A stretch of 43,437 nucleotides of DNA from Zoogloea oleivorans (GTDB lineage Bacteria > Pseudomonadota > Gammaproteobacteria > Burkholderiales > Rhodocyclaceae), in contig JAOAUC010000047.1 of NCBI GenBank assembly GCA_030157785.1, positions 1 through 43,437 on the forward strand. Reading direction: 5' to 3'. The translations under genes were made by a program, and so were the position numbers. This document shows, piece after piece, positions 32,485 to 41,393 of the stretch. Below the pieces are notes generated by a model. That model was not told the DNA's origin and made no database searches. It worked only from the letters and a program-made list of their open reading frames with translations. Every line of letters starts with the position of its first letter. The first letter of the stretch is position 1.

Positions 32485-34658
32485 GCAGACTCTGCCGCCC
32501 GACCGGCTTCCTGCTGCTGCCGGTGACCCTGCTGCTGGCCGTCATCGGCGCCATCAGCTTCGTCCTTGTGCAGGACATCGGCACGGCCAGCCGCCCGGCC
32601 GGGCGCGAGGCCGAGCGGGCCCGGCTGCTGGCCGAAGCCGGCATCGCCCAGGCCACCTGGCGGCTCAACCAGCTCACCACCTGCAGCAACTACAGCAGCC
32701 TCCCCGCCACCACCATCGGCAGCGACCAGTACCAGGTCACGGTCAGCCCCAGTTCAGGCTCGCCGGTCACGCTTACCGCCACCGGCACACTGGGCAGCGG
32801 CCTGAGCGGCAGCCGCGTCACCCTCAAACGGCAGGTCTACAAAACGGCCGGCAGCCAGCTCACCTATACCCTCAAGACCGACACCGCCGGCAGCGACGTC
32901 AACCTCGACGCCACCAACCCGGGCAAGAACTACGGTGGCAGTGACACGCTCCTCCTGCAGCAGGGTGCCGACTACCCGCTGCTCCAGTTCGACCTGTCCA
33001 CCCTGCCCACCGGCAGCCGCATCGTCGACGCCAAGCTCATGCTCTACCGCAGCGACCCGGGGAGCTTCTCGCTGGCGCTGCGCACCGTCGAGGCCTACCG
33101 CCTGCTCGAACCCTGGGTGGCCGGCACCAAGAACGGATCGAATGCCCCCGACGGCGCCACCTGGAACACCCGCGACGGCAGCATCGCCTGGCACAGCACC
33201 GCCGGCACCATCGAAGCGGCCAACGCCCTGGATGTCGCCCATGTCCACACCTACCTCTGGCTCACCCCGTGGATGGAATGGAACATCACCAACCTGGTGC
33301 AGGGCTGGGTAGATGGCCGCTACCCCAACTACGGCCTCATGCTGCGCCCCACCAGCAGTGTCAGCACCGAGCAATACGCCTCGGCAGAAACCAGCGACAG
33401 CAGCCAGGTTCCCAAGCTGGTCATCAAGTACGTGGCGCCCTGCGGCGCCCTCAACCCGCCAAAGGACGGCCTCACCGGCCGGGTGGCCTGGTGGAAATTC
33501 AATGAAAGCAGCGGCAGCAGCGCCGCCGATGCCGTCGCCAACCACACCGGCACCGTCACCGGCGGCACCTGGAGCGCGACCGGCGGCGTGTCGGGCGGCG
33601 CACTGGCCTTCAACTCGGCCGGCAAGGTCACCGTTGCCGACGCCACCGACCTCTCCCAGGGCAGCGACTTCAGCCTGGCCGCATGGGTCAACATGAGCGA
33701 CCGCAACGGCAAACGCCCGGTGCTCTACAAGGGCAACGCCGCCAACGAAGCCAACTACGCCTTCGGCACCCGGGACGGCGAGTTCTACTTCGAATACTTC
33801 GCCAACAACGCCTGGCAAACCTTCTCCACCAGCGGGCTCAACCTGCGCCCCGGCACCTACTACCACCTGGCCACCACCTACAAATCGAGCACCCGGCAGA
33901 TCAAGCTTTACGTGGATGGCAATCTGGTCGGCACCTTCACCGCCAGTTTCGGGGTTGTCCCGAAGACCAACAGCAAGTCGCTGATGATCGGCAGCACCCC
34001 CTACAACGAGAGCTTCCTCGGCCGCCTCGAAGACGTGCAGATCATTGCCTCCACGCTCGATCTCGCCGGCGTGGCCACGGCGATGGGTGGCAGCGTGCGC
34101 ATCCCGACCGCCGATGCCCGCATCGCCAGCGACCTCTTCGCCACCAACAACAACTATGGCGCCAGCACCCCGCTGTTCCTGCAGAACGTCGCCGAGAACC
34201 GCAGCCTGCTGCGCTTCGACGTTTCCGGCATCACGGCAGGCAGCGCCATCAAGCGCGCCATCCTGTCCCTCCACGTCGAGAACACCCTCATCGTCGGGCT
34301 GTCCCTCAACACCCAGGCCTACCCGCTCAAGGAAAGCTGGGTCGAAGGCAGCCAGAACGGCGCGCTATCCACCACCGGCGTCACCTGGACAAAGCGCCAG
34401 ATCTCACCGGCCCTGTCCTGGAGCGCCCAGGGCGGCGCTTACTACAGCACCCTCGCCGGCAGCCTCTCCATTCCCCTCGGCGCCACGCCCCAACGCTACT
34501 GGGAGATGGACATCACCACCACCGTGCAGGAATGGGTCGACGGCGTACGCCCCAACAACGGGCTGATCCTGCTGCTTGGCCTGGGGGTCAATAGCGTCAA
34601 CATTTCCAGCCGCGAAAGCCTGCACCAGGAGCCGCGCCTGGTGATCAGCACCCAGTAA
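32481..34658 (+). CDS. Large tip pseudopilin-like protein: N-terminal helix, DNRLRE, LamG, DNRLRE
   Basis: A 725-residue protein in the position of GspK or MshP/MshQ. It opens with a short prepilin-like leader MSRLCRPTG and the helix FLLLPVTLLLAVIGAISFVL, with Pro instead of Glu at +5, as expected of a tip subunit. The PilX-like motif EAERARLLAEAGIAQATWRL follows. Residues about 128-318 form a DNRLRE domain (NYGGSDTLLLQQ, LLQFDLSTLPTGSRIVDAKL, WNITNLVQGWVDG, NYGLMLRP). Residues 335-530 form a LamG/concanavalin-like domain (AWWKFNESSG, FSLAAWVNMSD, IKLYVDGNLVGTF, FLGRLEDVQI). Residues 537-725 form a second DNRLRE domain (NYGASTPLFLQN, EMDITTTVQEWVDG). It probably caps the fibre as a surface adhesin or is the cargo. 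It overlaps the previous gene by ATGA. Confidence 0.9.
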   Translation: MSRLCRPTGFLLLPVTLLLAVIGAISFVLVQDIGTASRPAGREAERARLLAEAGIAQATWRLNQLTTCSNYSSLPATTIGSDQYQVTVSPSSGSPVTLTATGTLGSGLSGSRVTLKRQVYKTAGSQLTYTLKTDTAGSDVNLDATNPGKNYGGSDTLLLQQGADYPLLQFDLSTLPTGSRIVDAKLMLYRSDPGSFSLALRTVEAYRLLEPWVAGTKNGSNAPDGATWNTRDGSIAWHSTAGTIEAANALDVAHVHTYLWLTPWMEWNITNLVQGWVDGRYPNYGLMLRPTSSVSTEQYASAETSDSSQVPKLVIKYVAPCGALNPPKDGLTGRVAWWKFNESSGSSAADAVANHTGTVTGGTWSATGGVSGGALAFNSAGKVTVADATDLSQGSDFSLAAWVNMSDRNGKRPVLYKGNAANEANYAFGTRDGEFYFEYFANNAWQTFSTSGLNLRPGTYYHLATTYKSSTRQIKLYVDGNLVGTFTASFGVVPKTNSKSLMIGSTPYNESFLGRLEDVQIIASTLDLAGVATAMGGSVRIPTADARIASDLFATNNNYGASTPLFLQNVAENRSLLRFDVSGITAGSAIKRAILSLHVENTLIVGLSLNTQAYPLKESWVEGSQNGALSTTGVTWTKRQISPALSWSAQGGAYYSTLAGSLSIPLGATPQRYWEMDITTTVQEWVDGVRPNNGLILLLGLGVNSVNISSRESLHQEPRLVISTQ

Positions 34659-34698
34659 GCCCCTGCCGCAGGCTCAAGAATCCCCCTGCCCAGCCGAT

Positions 34699-35820
34699 AT
34701 GCATGCCATGGAGTACAACGCCCTCTGGTCCTCGCTGAAGTCGCGCATCGCCGGCTGGAAGCCGGCTTTGCCCGCTTTCGGCGGCGCCACACCCATCGGC
34801 TTCGATCTGGCCAGCGAGCGCCTGAACCTGGCCCAGGCCAGCCTGCACAAGACAGGCTGGCGCTGGCGCGCCATCGCCGCCCTGCCCTACCCGGGCGAGC
34901 GCAGCGCGCTGCTGGGCAACCCGGCCGCCTTCCGCAGCCTCATCCAGGCCACCCTGCGCCAGCACGGCTTCCGGGGCCGGCGGGTGGTCAGCGTGCTGCC
35001 CCCCGGTGACCTGCAGGTCATCTCCATCGACTACACCACCGCCAACGGACAGGACGACACCGCCGTTCTGCTGCGCACCCTCAAGGAACGCTTCAAGAGC
35101 ACCCTCGACGACGCCGTGCTCGACATCCTGCCCGTGCGACGCCCCCCCGAAAGCAACCTGCGCTCGGCAGTCGTCGCCCTCGCACCGCGCAGCCGCGTCA
35201 TCGCCCACCTCGACCTGCTGACAGCTGCCGGACTTGAACCGCAGGCCATCGACATCGGCCCCGCCGCCCTCGCCCGCCTGGCCCGTGCAGTGGTCACCGG
35301 CGATCCGCGGGCCAACCTGCTGCTGATCAACTTCGGCACCGAGAACAGCTACTTCTCGCTGCTGTGGGGCCGCCGCCTGATGTTCGACCGCAGCCTGGCC
35401 ATCGGCGAAAAGCGCCTCGCCGCCACCCTCGCCAGCAACCTCGACCTCAGCGTCGAGCGTGCCCTCACCCTGCTGCGCAAACACGGGCTGAACAGCCATG
35501 GCGATGAAATCGCCGAAACCATTGGCGAGCTGCTTCAACCCGACTTCCAGTACCTCGCCCTCGAGGTGAACCGCATCCTGATCTACTTCGCCTCCCAGAC
35601 CCACGGAGGCTCCGTGGAAGCCATCTATCTGGCCGGCAGCATCGCCCGCCTGCCCGGCGCGGCAGACTTTCTCAGCCGCCTGCTGTCGATGCCGGTTCAG
35701 ATACTCAACCCCTGGAAAATCCCCGGCAGCGAGGCCAGCCGGATCATCGAGCCCCCCACCGGCATGGCCGTTGCAGCCGGACTGGCCCTGCGCGGCATCC
35801 CCCTCCATGCCCGACGTTGA
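34699..35820 (+). CDS. PilM-like actin-fold assembly protein (GspL cytoplasmic-domain equivalent)
   Basis: A cytoplasmic actin-like ATP-binding protein of 373 residues that recruits PilN to the inner-membrane ring. It has the phosphate-1 segment TPIGFDLASERLNLAQA, the strand RVVSVLPPGDLQVI, the phosphate-2 region LLLINFGTENSYFSLLW and the adenosine segment AIYLAGSIARLPGAADFL. There is no transmembrane helix, which sets it apart from a full GspL. The start at 34699 (ATG) could also be the Met three codons later. It overlaps the PilN-like gene by 14 bases and follows the tip gene after 40 bases. Confidence 0.92.
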   Translation: MHAMEYNALWSSLKSRIAGWKPALPAFGGATPIGFDLASERLNLAQASLHKTGWRWRAIAALPYPGERSALLGNPAAFRSLIQATLRQHGFRGRRVVSVLPPGDLQVISIDYTTANGQDDTAVLLRTLKERFKSTLDDAVLDILPVRRPPESNLRSAVVALAPRSRVIAHLDLLTAAGLEPQAIDIGPAALARLARAVVTGDPRANLLLINFGTENSYFSLLWGRRLMFDRSLAIGEKRLAATLASNLDLSVERALTLLRKHGLNSHGDEIAETIGELLQPDFQYLALEVNRILIYFASQTHGGSVEAIYLAGSIARLPGAADFLSRLLSMPVQILNPWKIPGSEASRIIEPPTGMAVAAGLALRGIPLHARR

Positions 35821-36406
35821 CCTGATTCCCGCCTCATGGCGGGCCGAGCAGCGCATGCGGCGCCACCTCAAGGGCGGCGCCATCGCCATAGCCGGCGTGG
35901 TGCTGGCCATTCTCGGCGGCCGCATCTGGCTCGAACTGTCGCTGCGCACCGAACAGGCCGCGGTGCAGCAGATCCAGGGCGCCCGCCGGGACGGCGAACG
36001 GGAAGCCGCCCGCCTGGCCGACCTGCAAAGCCGTGTCGCCGAGAACCACCGCCAGCAGACCCTGATCGCCAGCCTGCGCGGCACCGGCCCGCTGGCCCAG
36101 GCCTTGCTGCCCCTCGACCGCGCCCTCGACGACAACATCTGGTTCGACGAACTCCACTACGCCCGCCAGGCCATCCTGCCCCAGCCCGGCAACCCGGCGC
36201 TACCGCCCGCCGAGGCCAGCCTGAGCCTGCGCGGCAAGGCCCCCGACGCCGCCGCCATCGGACGCTTTGCCGACGCCCTGGTTGCCCAGGGTCCGTGCAG
36301 CAAGCCCCAACTGGTGCCCGGCGCGGTCAAGCGCTACACCCGCTTCGAGCTCGTCGAGTTTTCCGTGAATTGCCCGCTCAAGGCCAAGACCGGAGACGGC
36401 CCATGA
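35807..36406 (+). CDS. PilN-like inner-membrane assembly protein
   Basis: A bitopic inner-membrane protein of 199 residues that joins PilM to the periplasmic ring. The N-terminal cytoplasmic tail MPDVDLIPASWR carries the short LIP-type motif that inserts into PilM. A single transmembrane helix (about 24-43) is followed by a coiled-coil rich in Arg/Glu/Ala and a ferredoxin-like periplasmic domain (PAEASLSLRGKAPDAAAIG onward) ending with FELVEFSVNCPL. Start ATG at 35807 lies inside the PilM-like gene. It is joined to the next gene by ATGA. Confidence 0.88.
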   Translation: MPDVDLIPASWRAEQRMRRHLKGGAIAIAGVVLAILGGRIWLELSLRTEQAAVQQIQGARRDGEREAARLADLQSRVAENHRQQTLIASLRGTGPLAQALLPLDRALDDNIWFDELHYARQAILPQPGNPALPPAEASLSLRGKAPDAAAIGRFADALVAQGPCSKPQLVPGAVKRYTRFELVEFSVNCPLKAKTGDGP

Positions 36407-37263
36407 TCCGGCGCCTGGCCCAGCTCGACCCGAACGTCCTGCGCCTCGTCCTCGTCGCCGTACCCGCCATGGTGGCACTCGCCGGCTGGGGGCAGATCCT
36501 GCGGCCAGCCTGGCAGGCCCGCCAGACCGCCGTGGCACTCCACGCCAGCACCCGGCAGGCCGTCGCCGACCTGCCGGCCCGCCGCGCCGAAAGCGCCGCC
36601 CTGAGCAAGGAAGCCGAGGCCCTCGAACACCTGCTCGAAGCCCCCGACAGCGCCTCTACCCGCCTGCCCTTGCTGCTGGAGCGCCTCGCCACCGCCCACG
36701 GCGTGGAAATGCTGCCGGTCTTCCCCGGCCGCGATACGGAATTCGAGGGCCTGCTCGAAACCGTCTATGAAATTGAAGCCAGCGCCCCGTACCCCAGGCT
36801 TGTCGCCTGGCTCGCCGACATCGATGCACACCTGGCCAATGCCGGCATCAGCGACGCCCGCTTCTCGCGCCTCGCCGCCACCGAGTCCACCTCGCTCAAG
36901 CTGCGCCTGGCGGTTTATCGCCGGCCCGCCACGCCGCCCACTCTCCCCGTCGAGGGCCGCAAGCAGGACGACAAGCCCGCAGCACCGCTGATCCGCCACG
37001 ACCCCTTCCGCCGCCCGGCCGGCAGTGCGAACGCCGCCGAATCCGGCCAGCCCGCCCCGCCAGCCGCCTGGCAACCCACCCTGCGCGGCGTACTGCTCGC
37101 CGGCAAGGCCTCCCTCGCCAACGTGGACGGCCAGATGGTCGCCCTTGGCGAAACCCTGGAAGGCCATCGCCTGGTGTCGGTAAGCGACCATCAGGCGGTT
37201 TTTGAAAAGGACGGACGCCGCATGGTTCTCGACATGCGCCGCCCCATGGAGCCCCGACCGTGA
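36403..37263 (+). CDS. PilO-PilP fusion (GspM-GspC-like) periplasmic alignment protein
   Basis: A 286-residue inner-membrane protein combining two components that are usually separate. Residues 1-175 are PilO-like: TM helix about 14-34, a coiled coil, then a ferredoxin-like fold (YEIEASAPYPRLVAWLADID, SLKLRLAVYRRP). After a linker, DPFRRP near residue 200 and the segment LRGVLLAGKASLANVDGQMV through VFEKDGRRMVLDM (about 225-280) match the PilP/GspC homology-region beta domain that contacts the secretin. It would therefore bridge inner membrane and secretin in one chain. It overlaps the PilN-like gene by ATGA and the secretin gene by GTGA. Confidence 0.87.
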   Translation: MIRRLAQLDPNVLRLVLVAVPAMVALAGWGQILRPAWQARQTAVALHASTRQAVADLPARRAESAALSKEAEALEHLLEAPDSASTRLPLLLERLATAHGVEMLPVFPGRDTEFEGLLETVYEIEASAPYPRLVAWLADIDAHLANAGISDARFSRLAATESTSLKLRLAVYRRPATPPTLPVEGRKQDDKPAAPLIRHDPFRRPAGSANAAESGQPAPPAAWQPTLRGVLLAGKASLANVDGQMVALGETLEGHRLVSVSDHQAVFEKDGRRMVLDMRRPMEPRP

Positions 37264-38570
37264 TCCGCAAACTTACCGCCGCCGTACTGGCCCTTTCCGT
37301 GCTCGGCGCGGCCCCGCTCCCCGCCCTCGCTGCCGACTCCGCCACGCCCCGGCGGATCACCGTCAACCTGCGCGATGTGCCGGTCGGCGACGTCTTCGAG
37401 ATGCTCTCGCGCAACGAGAAAATCAACATCCTGGTCGGCAAGGGCATCACCGGCAACGTGTCGGTCAACCTCTACAACGTCAGTGCCGAGGAAGCCGTGC
37501 GCACCGTGGCCGAAGCCGCCGGCTACGTGGCCGAGCAGCGCGGCAGCAGCTTCCTGGTGGTCGAGCGCAAGGACGCCGGCCTCGACGGCTTGTCCGGCAA
37601 CACCATCCTGCGCACCTTCAAGGTTCAGTACTCCAACCCCAAGACGGTGGCCGAAATCCTCGTCAAACACGTCTCCCGCTACGGCAAGATCACCCCCCTG
37701 CTCGAACGCAACCTGATCGTCGTCGAAGACCAGCCGGCCTTCGTGAGCCGCATCGAAGCCCTGCTCGAGCAGGTGGACGTGCAGCCCCGCCAGATCCTCA
37801 TCGAAGCAAAGATCCTCGAAATCCGCCTCGACCAGGGCGAAGCCTTTGGCGTGGATTGGTCAAAGGTGGTCGGCGGCAGCGACCGCCGCTACACCGTCGG
37901 CACCAAGGGCCTTGCCGACAGGACCAGCAACGGACTGTTCTTCAGCGTCATCAGTGACAACCTGAACATCTACCTCAGCGCCCTGTCGAGCAAGGGCCGG
38001 GTGCATACCCTATCCACACCCAAGCTGCTGGCCATGGAAAACCAGCAGGCCATCACCTCCATCGGTGATCAGACCGGTTACAAGGTGACCACCACCATCA
38101 ACCAGGTCACCACCGAGTCCATCCAGTTCCTCGAATCCGGCGTGATCCTGCGCGTTACCCCGTCCATCGACGAGCGTGGCCGCATCCTCATGAAGATCCA
38201 CCCGGAAGTCAGCACCGCCACGGTGAACAACAACATCCCGTCCAAGAACAGCACCCAGGTGAACACCACCCTGATTGCCGAAGACGGGCAGTCCATCTTC
38301 ATCGGCGGGCTGATCCGCAACAGCAACAACTTCAAGCGCGCCGGCATTCCGGTGCTCGGCGAAATCCCGGTGATCGGCAACGCTTTCTCCCACTGGGAGG
38401 ACGGCGGCGTCAGCAGCGAAACGGTGGTGGTCATCACCCCGCGCATCGTCCGCGACGCCGAAGCCCTGCCCATCCGCCCCGCCGCCCGCCTCGACGACAG
38501 CGAACCGCCCCTGCTGCGCAGCGCCGCCAATCTCGAAGAATCCCTCGAAAAACTACGCCCCCGCGATTAG
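37260..38570 (+). CDS. Outer-membrane secretin, PilQ/GspD/MshL family (short form)
   Basis: The outer-membrane ring through which the fibre or cargo passes, 436 residues. A signal peptide (ending ALAA before DSAT) leads to an N0/STN-like domain (ITVNLRDVPVGDVFEMLSRNEKINILVGKGI) and one N1-like domain (TFKVQYSNPKTVAEILVKHV). The secretin core follows: RQILIEAKILEIRLDQGEAFGVDW, VHTLSTPKLLAMENQQA, FLESGVILRVTPSID, EDGQSIFIGGLIRNS and the closing GIPVLGEIPVIGNAFSH with VVVITPRIV. No AMIN, N2 or N3 domains and no pilotin-type S-domain are recognised, so it is short for GspD or PilQ. The start is GTG, overlapping the previous stop. It is the last gene of the locus. Confidence 0.94.
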   Translation: MIRKLTAAVLALSVLGAAPLPALAADSATPRRITVNLRDVPVGDVFEMLSRNEKINILVGKGITGNVSVNLYNVSAEEAVRTVAEAAGYVAEQRGSSFLVVERKDAGLDGLSGNTILRTFKVQYSNPKTVAEILVKHVSRYGKITPLLERNLIVVEDQPAFVSRIEALLEQVDVQPRQILIEAKILEIRLDQGEAFGVDWSKVVGGSDRRYTVGTKGLADRTSNGLFFSVISDNLNIYLSALSSKGRVHTLSTPKLLAMENQQAITSIGDQTGYKVTTTINQVTTESIQFLESGVILRVTPSIDERGRILMKIHPEVSTATVNNNIPSKNSTQVNTTLIAEDGQSIFIGGLIRNSNNFKRAGIPVLGEIPVIGNAFSHWEDGGVSSETVVVITPRIVRDAEALPIRPAARLDDSEPPLLRSAANLEESLEKLRPRD

Positions 38571-38600
38571 GCGCCTCGTCATGCAGTTGCAAAGTGCGCA

Positions 38601-38631
38601 TTGAAAGATGGCGCCTGCGCCCGCATATAGC
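38601..38631 (+). promoter_or_regulatory. Weak candidate promoter for the AIM24-M48 gene pair
   Basis: TTGAAA at 38601-38606 is followed after 19 bases by TATAGC, in the 91-base gap after the secretin gene. Spacing is longer than ideal and the -10 box matches only four of six positions. A GGAGA ribosome site follows at 38650. Confidence 0.3.
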
Positions 38632-38661
38632 GCCCACTACACCCTCAACGGAGAACCCCGC

Positions 38662-39462
38662 ATGGCCATGGACGTCGTCGATTACGAAATCTTCGGAAAC
38701 GAAATGCAGTACGTCGAGGTGGAGCTTGACCCGGGCGAAGCCGCCATCGGGGAGGCCGGTGTGATGATGTACATGCAGGACGGCATCCAGATGGACACCA
38801 TCTTCGGTGACGGCTCGGCCCAGCAGGGCGGCTTCTTCGGCAAGCTGATGGGCGCCGGCAAGCGCCTGATCACCGGCGAGAGCCTGTTCACCACCGTCTA
38901 TCACAACGAAGGCAGCGGCAAGCGCCGGGTCGCCTTCGCCGCGCCCTACCCGGGCAAGATCGTGCCCGTCGATCTGTCGACGATCGGCGGCACGCTGATC
39001 TGCCAGAAGGACTCCTTCCTGGCCGCGGCCAAGGGCGTCTCGCTGGGCATCGCCTTCCAGAAGAAGATCGGCGTCGGCCTGTTTGGCGGCGAAGGTTTCA
39101 TCATGCAGAAGCTCGACGGTGACGGCCTGGCCTTCATCCACGCCGGCGGCACGCTGATGGAAAAAACCCTCGCCCCCGGCGAAACCCTGCGCGTCGATAC
39201 CGGCTGCGTGGTGGCTTTTCAGCCCAGCGTCGATTTCGACATCCAGTACGCCGGCAAGATCAAGACCGCGCTGTTTGGCGGCGAAGGGCTGTTCTTCGCC
39301 ACCCTCACCGGCCCCGGCAAGATCTGGCTGCAATCGCTGCCCCTGTCGCGCATGGCCGACCGCATCGTGATGGCCTCCCGCGCGGCCGGGGGTGGCGGCA
39401 AGGAAGGCGGCTCGGTGCTCGGCGGTATCGGCCTCGGCTCCCTGCTCGGCAACGACGAGTGA
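38662..39462 (+). CDS. AIM24 / TIGR00266 family protein
   Basis: A 266-residue protein of a widespread family with a beta-helix-like, tryptophan-RNA-binding-attenuator-like fold and no settled bacterial function. It shows the Gly-rich core [15 protein letters not shown], the long stretch [52 protein letters not shown] split across two repeats, and [18 protein letters not shown]. The C-terminus is a Gly-rich tail ([21 protein letters not shown]) that could interact with membrane. The ATG at 38662 follows GGAGA by seven bases; an earlier in-frame start is rejected. It is coupled by a GTGA overlap to the M48 peptidase, a partnership seen in many betaproteobacteria. Confidence 0.92.
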   Translation: MAMDVVDYEIFGNEMQYVEVELDPGEAAIGEAGVMMYMQDGIQMDTIFGDGSAQQGGFFGKLMGAGKRLITGESLFTTVYHNEGSGKRRVAFAAPYPGKIVPVDLSTIGGTLICQKDSFLAAAKGVSLGIAFQKKIGVGLFGGEGFIMQKLDGDGLAFIHAGGTLMEKTLAPGETLRVDTGCVVAFQPSVDFDIQYAGKIKTALFGGEGLFFATLTGPGKIWLQSLPLSRMADRIVMASRAAGGGGKEGGSVLGGIGLGSLLGNDE

Positions 39463-40538
39463 GCGACGCGCCCATCCCGGCGCGCTTTTATCCGGCGGGT
39501 GGCGAAGCCCACGGCCACCCGGCCCGCCTCAGCTGGCAAGACGGCGCCCTGCTCGTGCAGCCCGAAGACTCGCCGACCCGGCGGGTCGACGCTGCCGCCC
39601 TGCGCGTGGAGGCCCGCGGCTTCAACCACAGCCAGTGGGCCCTGCAATGGAACGACGCTGACGGCGGCCACCTGCTGATGGTGGACGACGCCTTCATTGC
39701 CCCCTTGCGCGACGCCGCACCGGGCTTGTTCGCCGACGGCGGCCACGTCAGGCGCAGCACCCACCGCCGCTTCGGCGCCGGCATCCTGTTCCTCATCGCC
39801 CTGCCGCTGCTCCTGCTGGCCGGCTTCTTCCTGTCCATCAACCCGCTGGCCGAGCGCATCGTCGAACACATCCCGCCCGGCGTCGAGCGGCAAATCGGCG
39901 AAGTCGTCCTTGCCAGCACCCGGGCCGAGGGCAGGATGATCGACAGCGGCCCAGCCTGGGAAGCCGTGCAGATCGTCGGCAAACGCCTCGCCCGCCCGTC
40001 CGAAAACCTCGAATTCCATCTGGTGGACAAACCCGACATCAACGCCTTTGCTGCCCCGGGCGGAATCGTCGTGGTGTATTCGGGCCTCGTCGACAAAACG
40101 GCCTCCGCCGAAGAGCTGGCCGGCGTGCTGGCCCACGAGATCGCCCATGTCGAGCTGCGCCACAGCCTCAGACAACTCGTCAAATCGGCGGGGCTGCGCG
40201 TCATCGTCGCCGCCCTGCTGGGCGACTACGGCGGCCTCGGCGGCTGGGCCGCCCAGCTCGGTGAGCTCAAGTTCTCCCGCGATGCCGAACGCGAGGCCGA
40301 CCTGCGCGGCCTGGCCCGCCTGCACGACGCCCGCATCGACCCGGCCGGCATGCCGCGCTTCTTCGAAACCCTGGCGAAGAGCGAAGAGGGCAGGATGCCG
40401 GCCCTGTTCTCCACCCACCCGGCCACCGCGGAGCGACTGGCCACACTGCAACAGGCCATCGCCAGCGGCAGCTCAAGCCAGGTGGCGCCCATCGCCGTCG
40501 ATTGGGCATCCGTCCGCAAGAGCCTGTCGAAGTCTTGA
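39459..40538 (+). CDS. M48-family membrane metallopeptidase
   Basis: A zinc peptidase of 359 residues. The N-terminal ~100 residues form a small cytoplasmic domain ([18 protein letters not shown]), then one transmembrane helix (about 108-128). The catalytic domain faces the periplasm. It has [19 protein letters not shown], the zinc motif [14 protein letters not shown] (HEIAH) and the third ligand in [13 protein letters not shown], and the [13 protein letters not shown] motif. This places it with the BepA/LoiP/Oma1-like M48 peptidases of envelope quality control. The GTG start overlaps the AIM24 gene stop. Confidence 0.93.
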   Translation: MSDAPIPARFYPAGGEAHGHPARLSWQDGALLVQPEDSPTRRVDAAALRVEARGFNHSQWALQWNDADGGHLLMVDDAFIAPLRDAAPGLFADGGHVRRSTHRRFGAGILFLIALPLLLLAGFFLSINPLAERIVEHIPPGVERQIGEVVLASTRAEGRMIDSGPAWEAVQIVGKRLARPSENLEFHLVDKPDINAFAAPGGIVVVYSGLVDKTASAEELAGVLAHEIAHVELRHSLRQLVKSAGLRVIVAALLGDYGGLGGWAAQLGELKFSRDAEREADLRGLARLHDARIDPAGMPRFFETLAKSEEGRMPALFSTHPATAERLATLQQAIASGSSSQVAPIAVDWASVRKSLSKS

Positions 40539-40561
40539 GGCACGGCAGGGCGCAGGGCCGG

Positions 40562-40581
40562 GGATCGCGGTAGGATCGCGG
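40562..40581. repeat. Tandem 9-bp repeat, 11-bp period
   Basis: GGATCGCGG occurs twice, separated by TA, just upstream of the exported-protein gene. The period of one helical turn could place two protein contacts on the same face of DNA; the second copy also contains a TAGGAT -10-like hexamer. Evidence for function is weak. Confidence 0.4.
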
Positions 40582-40605
40582 CCAACTCCCATCAGCCGCC
40601 CCCCA

Positions 40606-41382
40606 ATGCACCCTTCACTCCGCACCGGCTTCGCCCTCTGCCTGCTTCTTCCCCTCGCCGCGGCCCGCGCCGCCCTGCCCGACGAGATCCAGGTCTACAC
40701 CGACGACATCAACGCCCCCGGCGAATTCGGCCTGGAGGTGCACATCAACACCGCCCCCCGCGGCCAGCGCAGCGCTGCCTGGGCAGGCGAAGTGAAGAAC
40801 GACCACAGCCTGTTCATCACCCCCGAGCTCTCCTGGGGCCTCACCGACACCATGGATGCGGGCATCTACCTGCCCACCGCGCGGGATTCGGCCAGCGGCA
40901 ACTTCTACGCCGCCGGCGCCAAGGGCCGTTTCAAGTGGCTGCCGATCAGGGGCAACGAGATCACCGGCGGCGCCTTCGCCGGCCTCAATCTCGAACTCGC
41001 CCGCGTCGCCCACCGCTTCGAGCAATACCGCAGCAGCGCCGAGCTGCGCGCCATGCTCGGCTGGCGCACCCCCGAGTGGCTGCTGGCGGTGAACCCGGTG
41101 CTCAGCTGGGATCTGTCGGATGGCGCCGAACGGCGCACCGGCTACGGCTTCGGCATGAAGGCCAGCCGCGAGCTGGGCAACGGCATCGCCGGCGGCCTGG
41201 AGTACTACACGGATCAGGGCAAGCTCGGCCAACGCCAGGCCTGGAACCAGCAGGACAACAAGCTCTTCGTCGTCCTCGACATCGACAGGAAGCCCTGGGG
41301 CTTCAATGTCGGCGTGGGCAAGGGCCTGTCGAAGGAGACCGAAAAGCTGACCCTCAAGGGGATTGTCGAAATCGGCTTTTGA
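40606..41382 (+). CDS. Exported, probably outer-membrane beta-barrel protein of unknown function
   Basis: 258 residues with a signal peptide (MHPSLRTGFALCLLLPLAAARA, then ALPDEIQVYTDDINAPG). The mature protein consists of alternating amphipathic strands (FGLEVHINTAP, LSWGLTDTMDAGIYLP, GRFKWLPI, GFNVGVGKGLS) and ends with GIVEIGF, a terminal aromatic as in outer-membrane barrels. It resembles small uncharacterised exported proteins annotated as putative transporters or MetA-pathway-like barrels, but I do not recognise a defined function. It stands alone, transcribed toward the convergent mocA-like gene. Confidence 0.8.
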   Translation: MHPSLRTGFALCLLLPLAAARAALPDEIQVYTDDINAPGEFGLEVHINTAPRGQRSAAWAGEVKNDHSLFITPELSWGLTDTMDAGIYLPTARDSASGNFYAAGAKGRFKWLPIRGNEITGGAFAGLNLELARVAHRFEQYRSSAELRAMLGWRTPEWLLAVNPVLSWDLSDGAERRTGYGFGMKASRELGNGIAGGLEYYTDQGKLGQRQAWNQQDNKLFVVLDIDRKPWGFNVGVGKGLSKETEKLTLKGIVEIGF

Positions 41383-41393
41383 GACGCGCTCAG

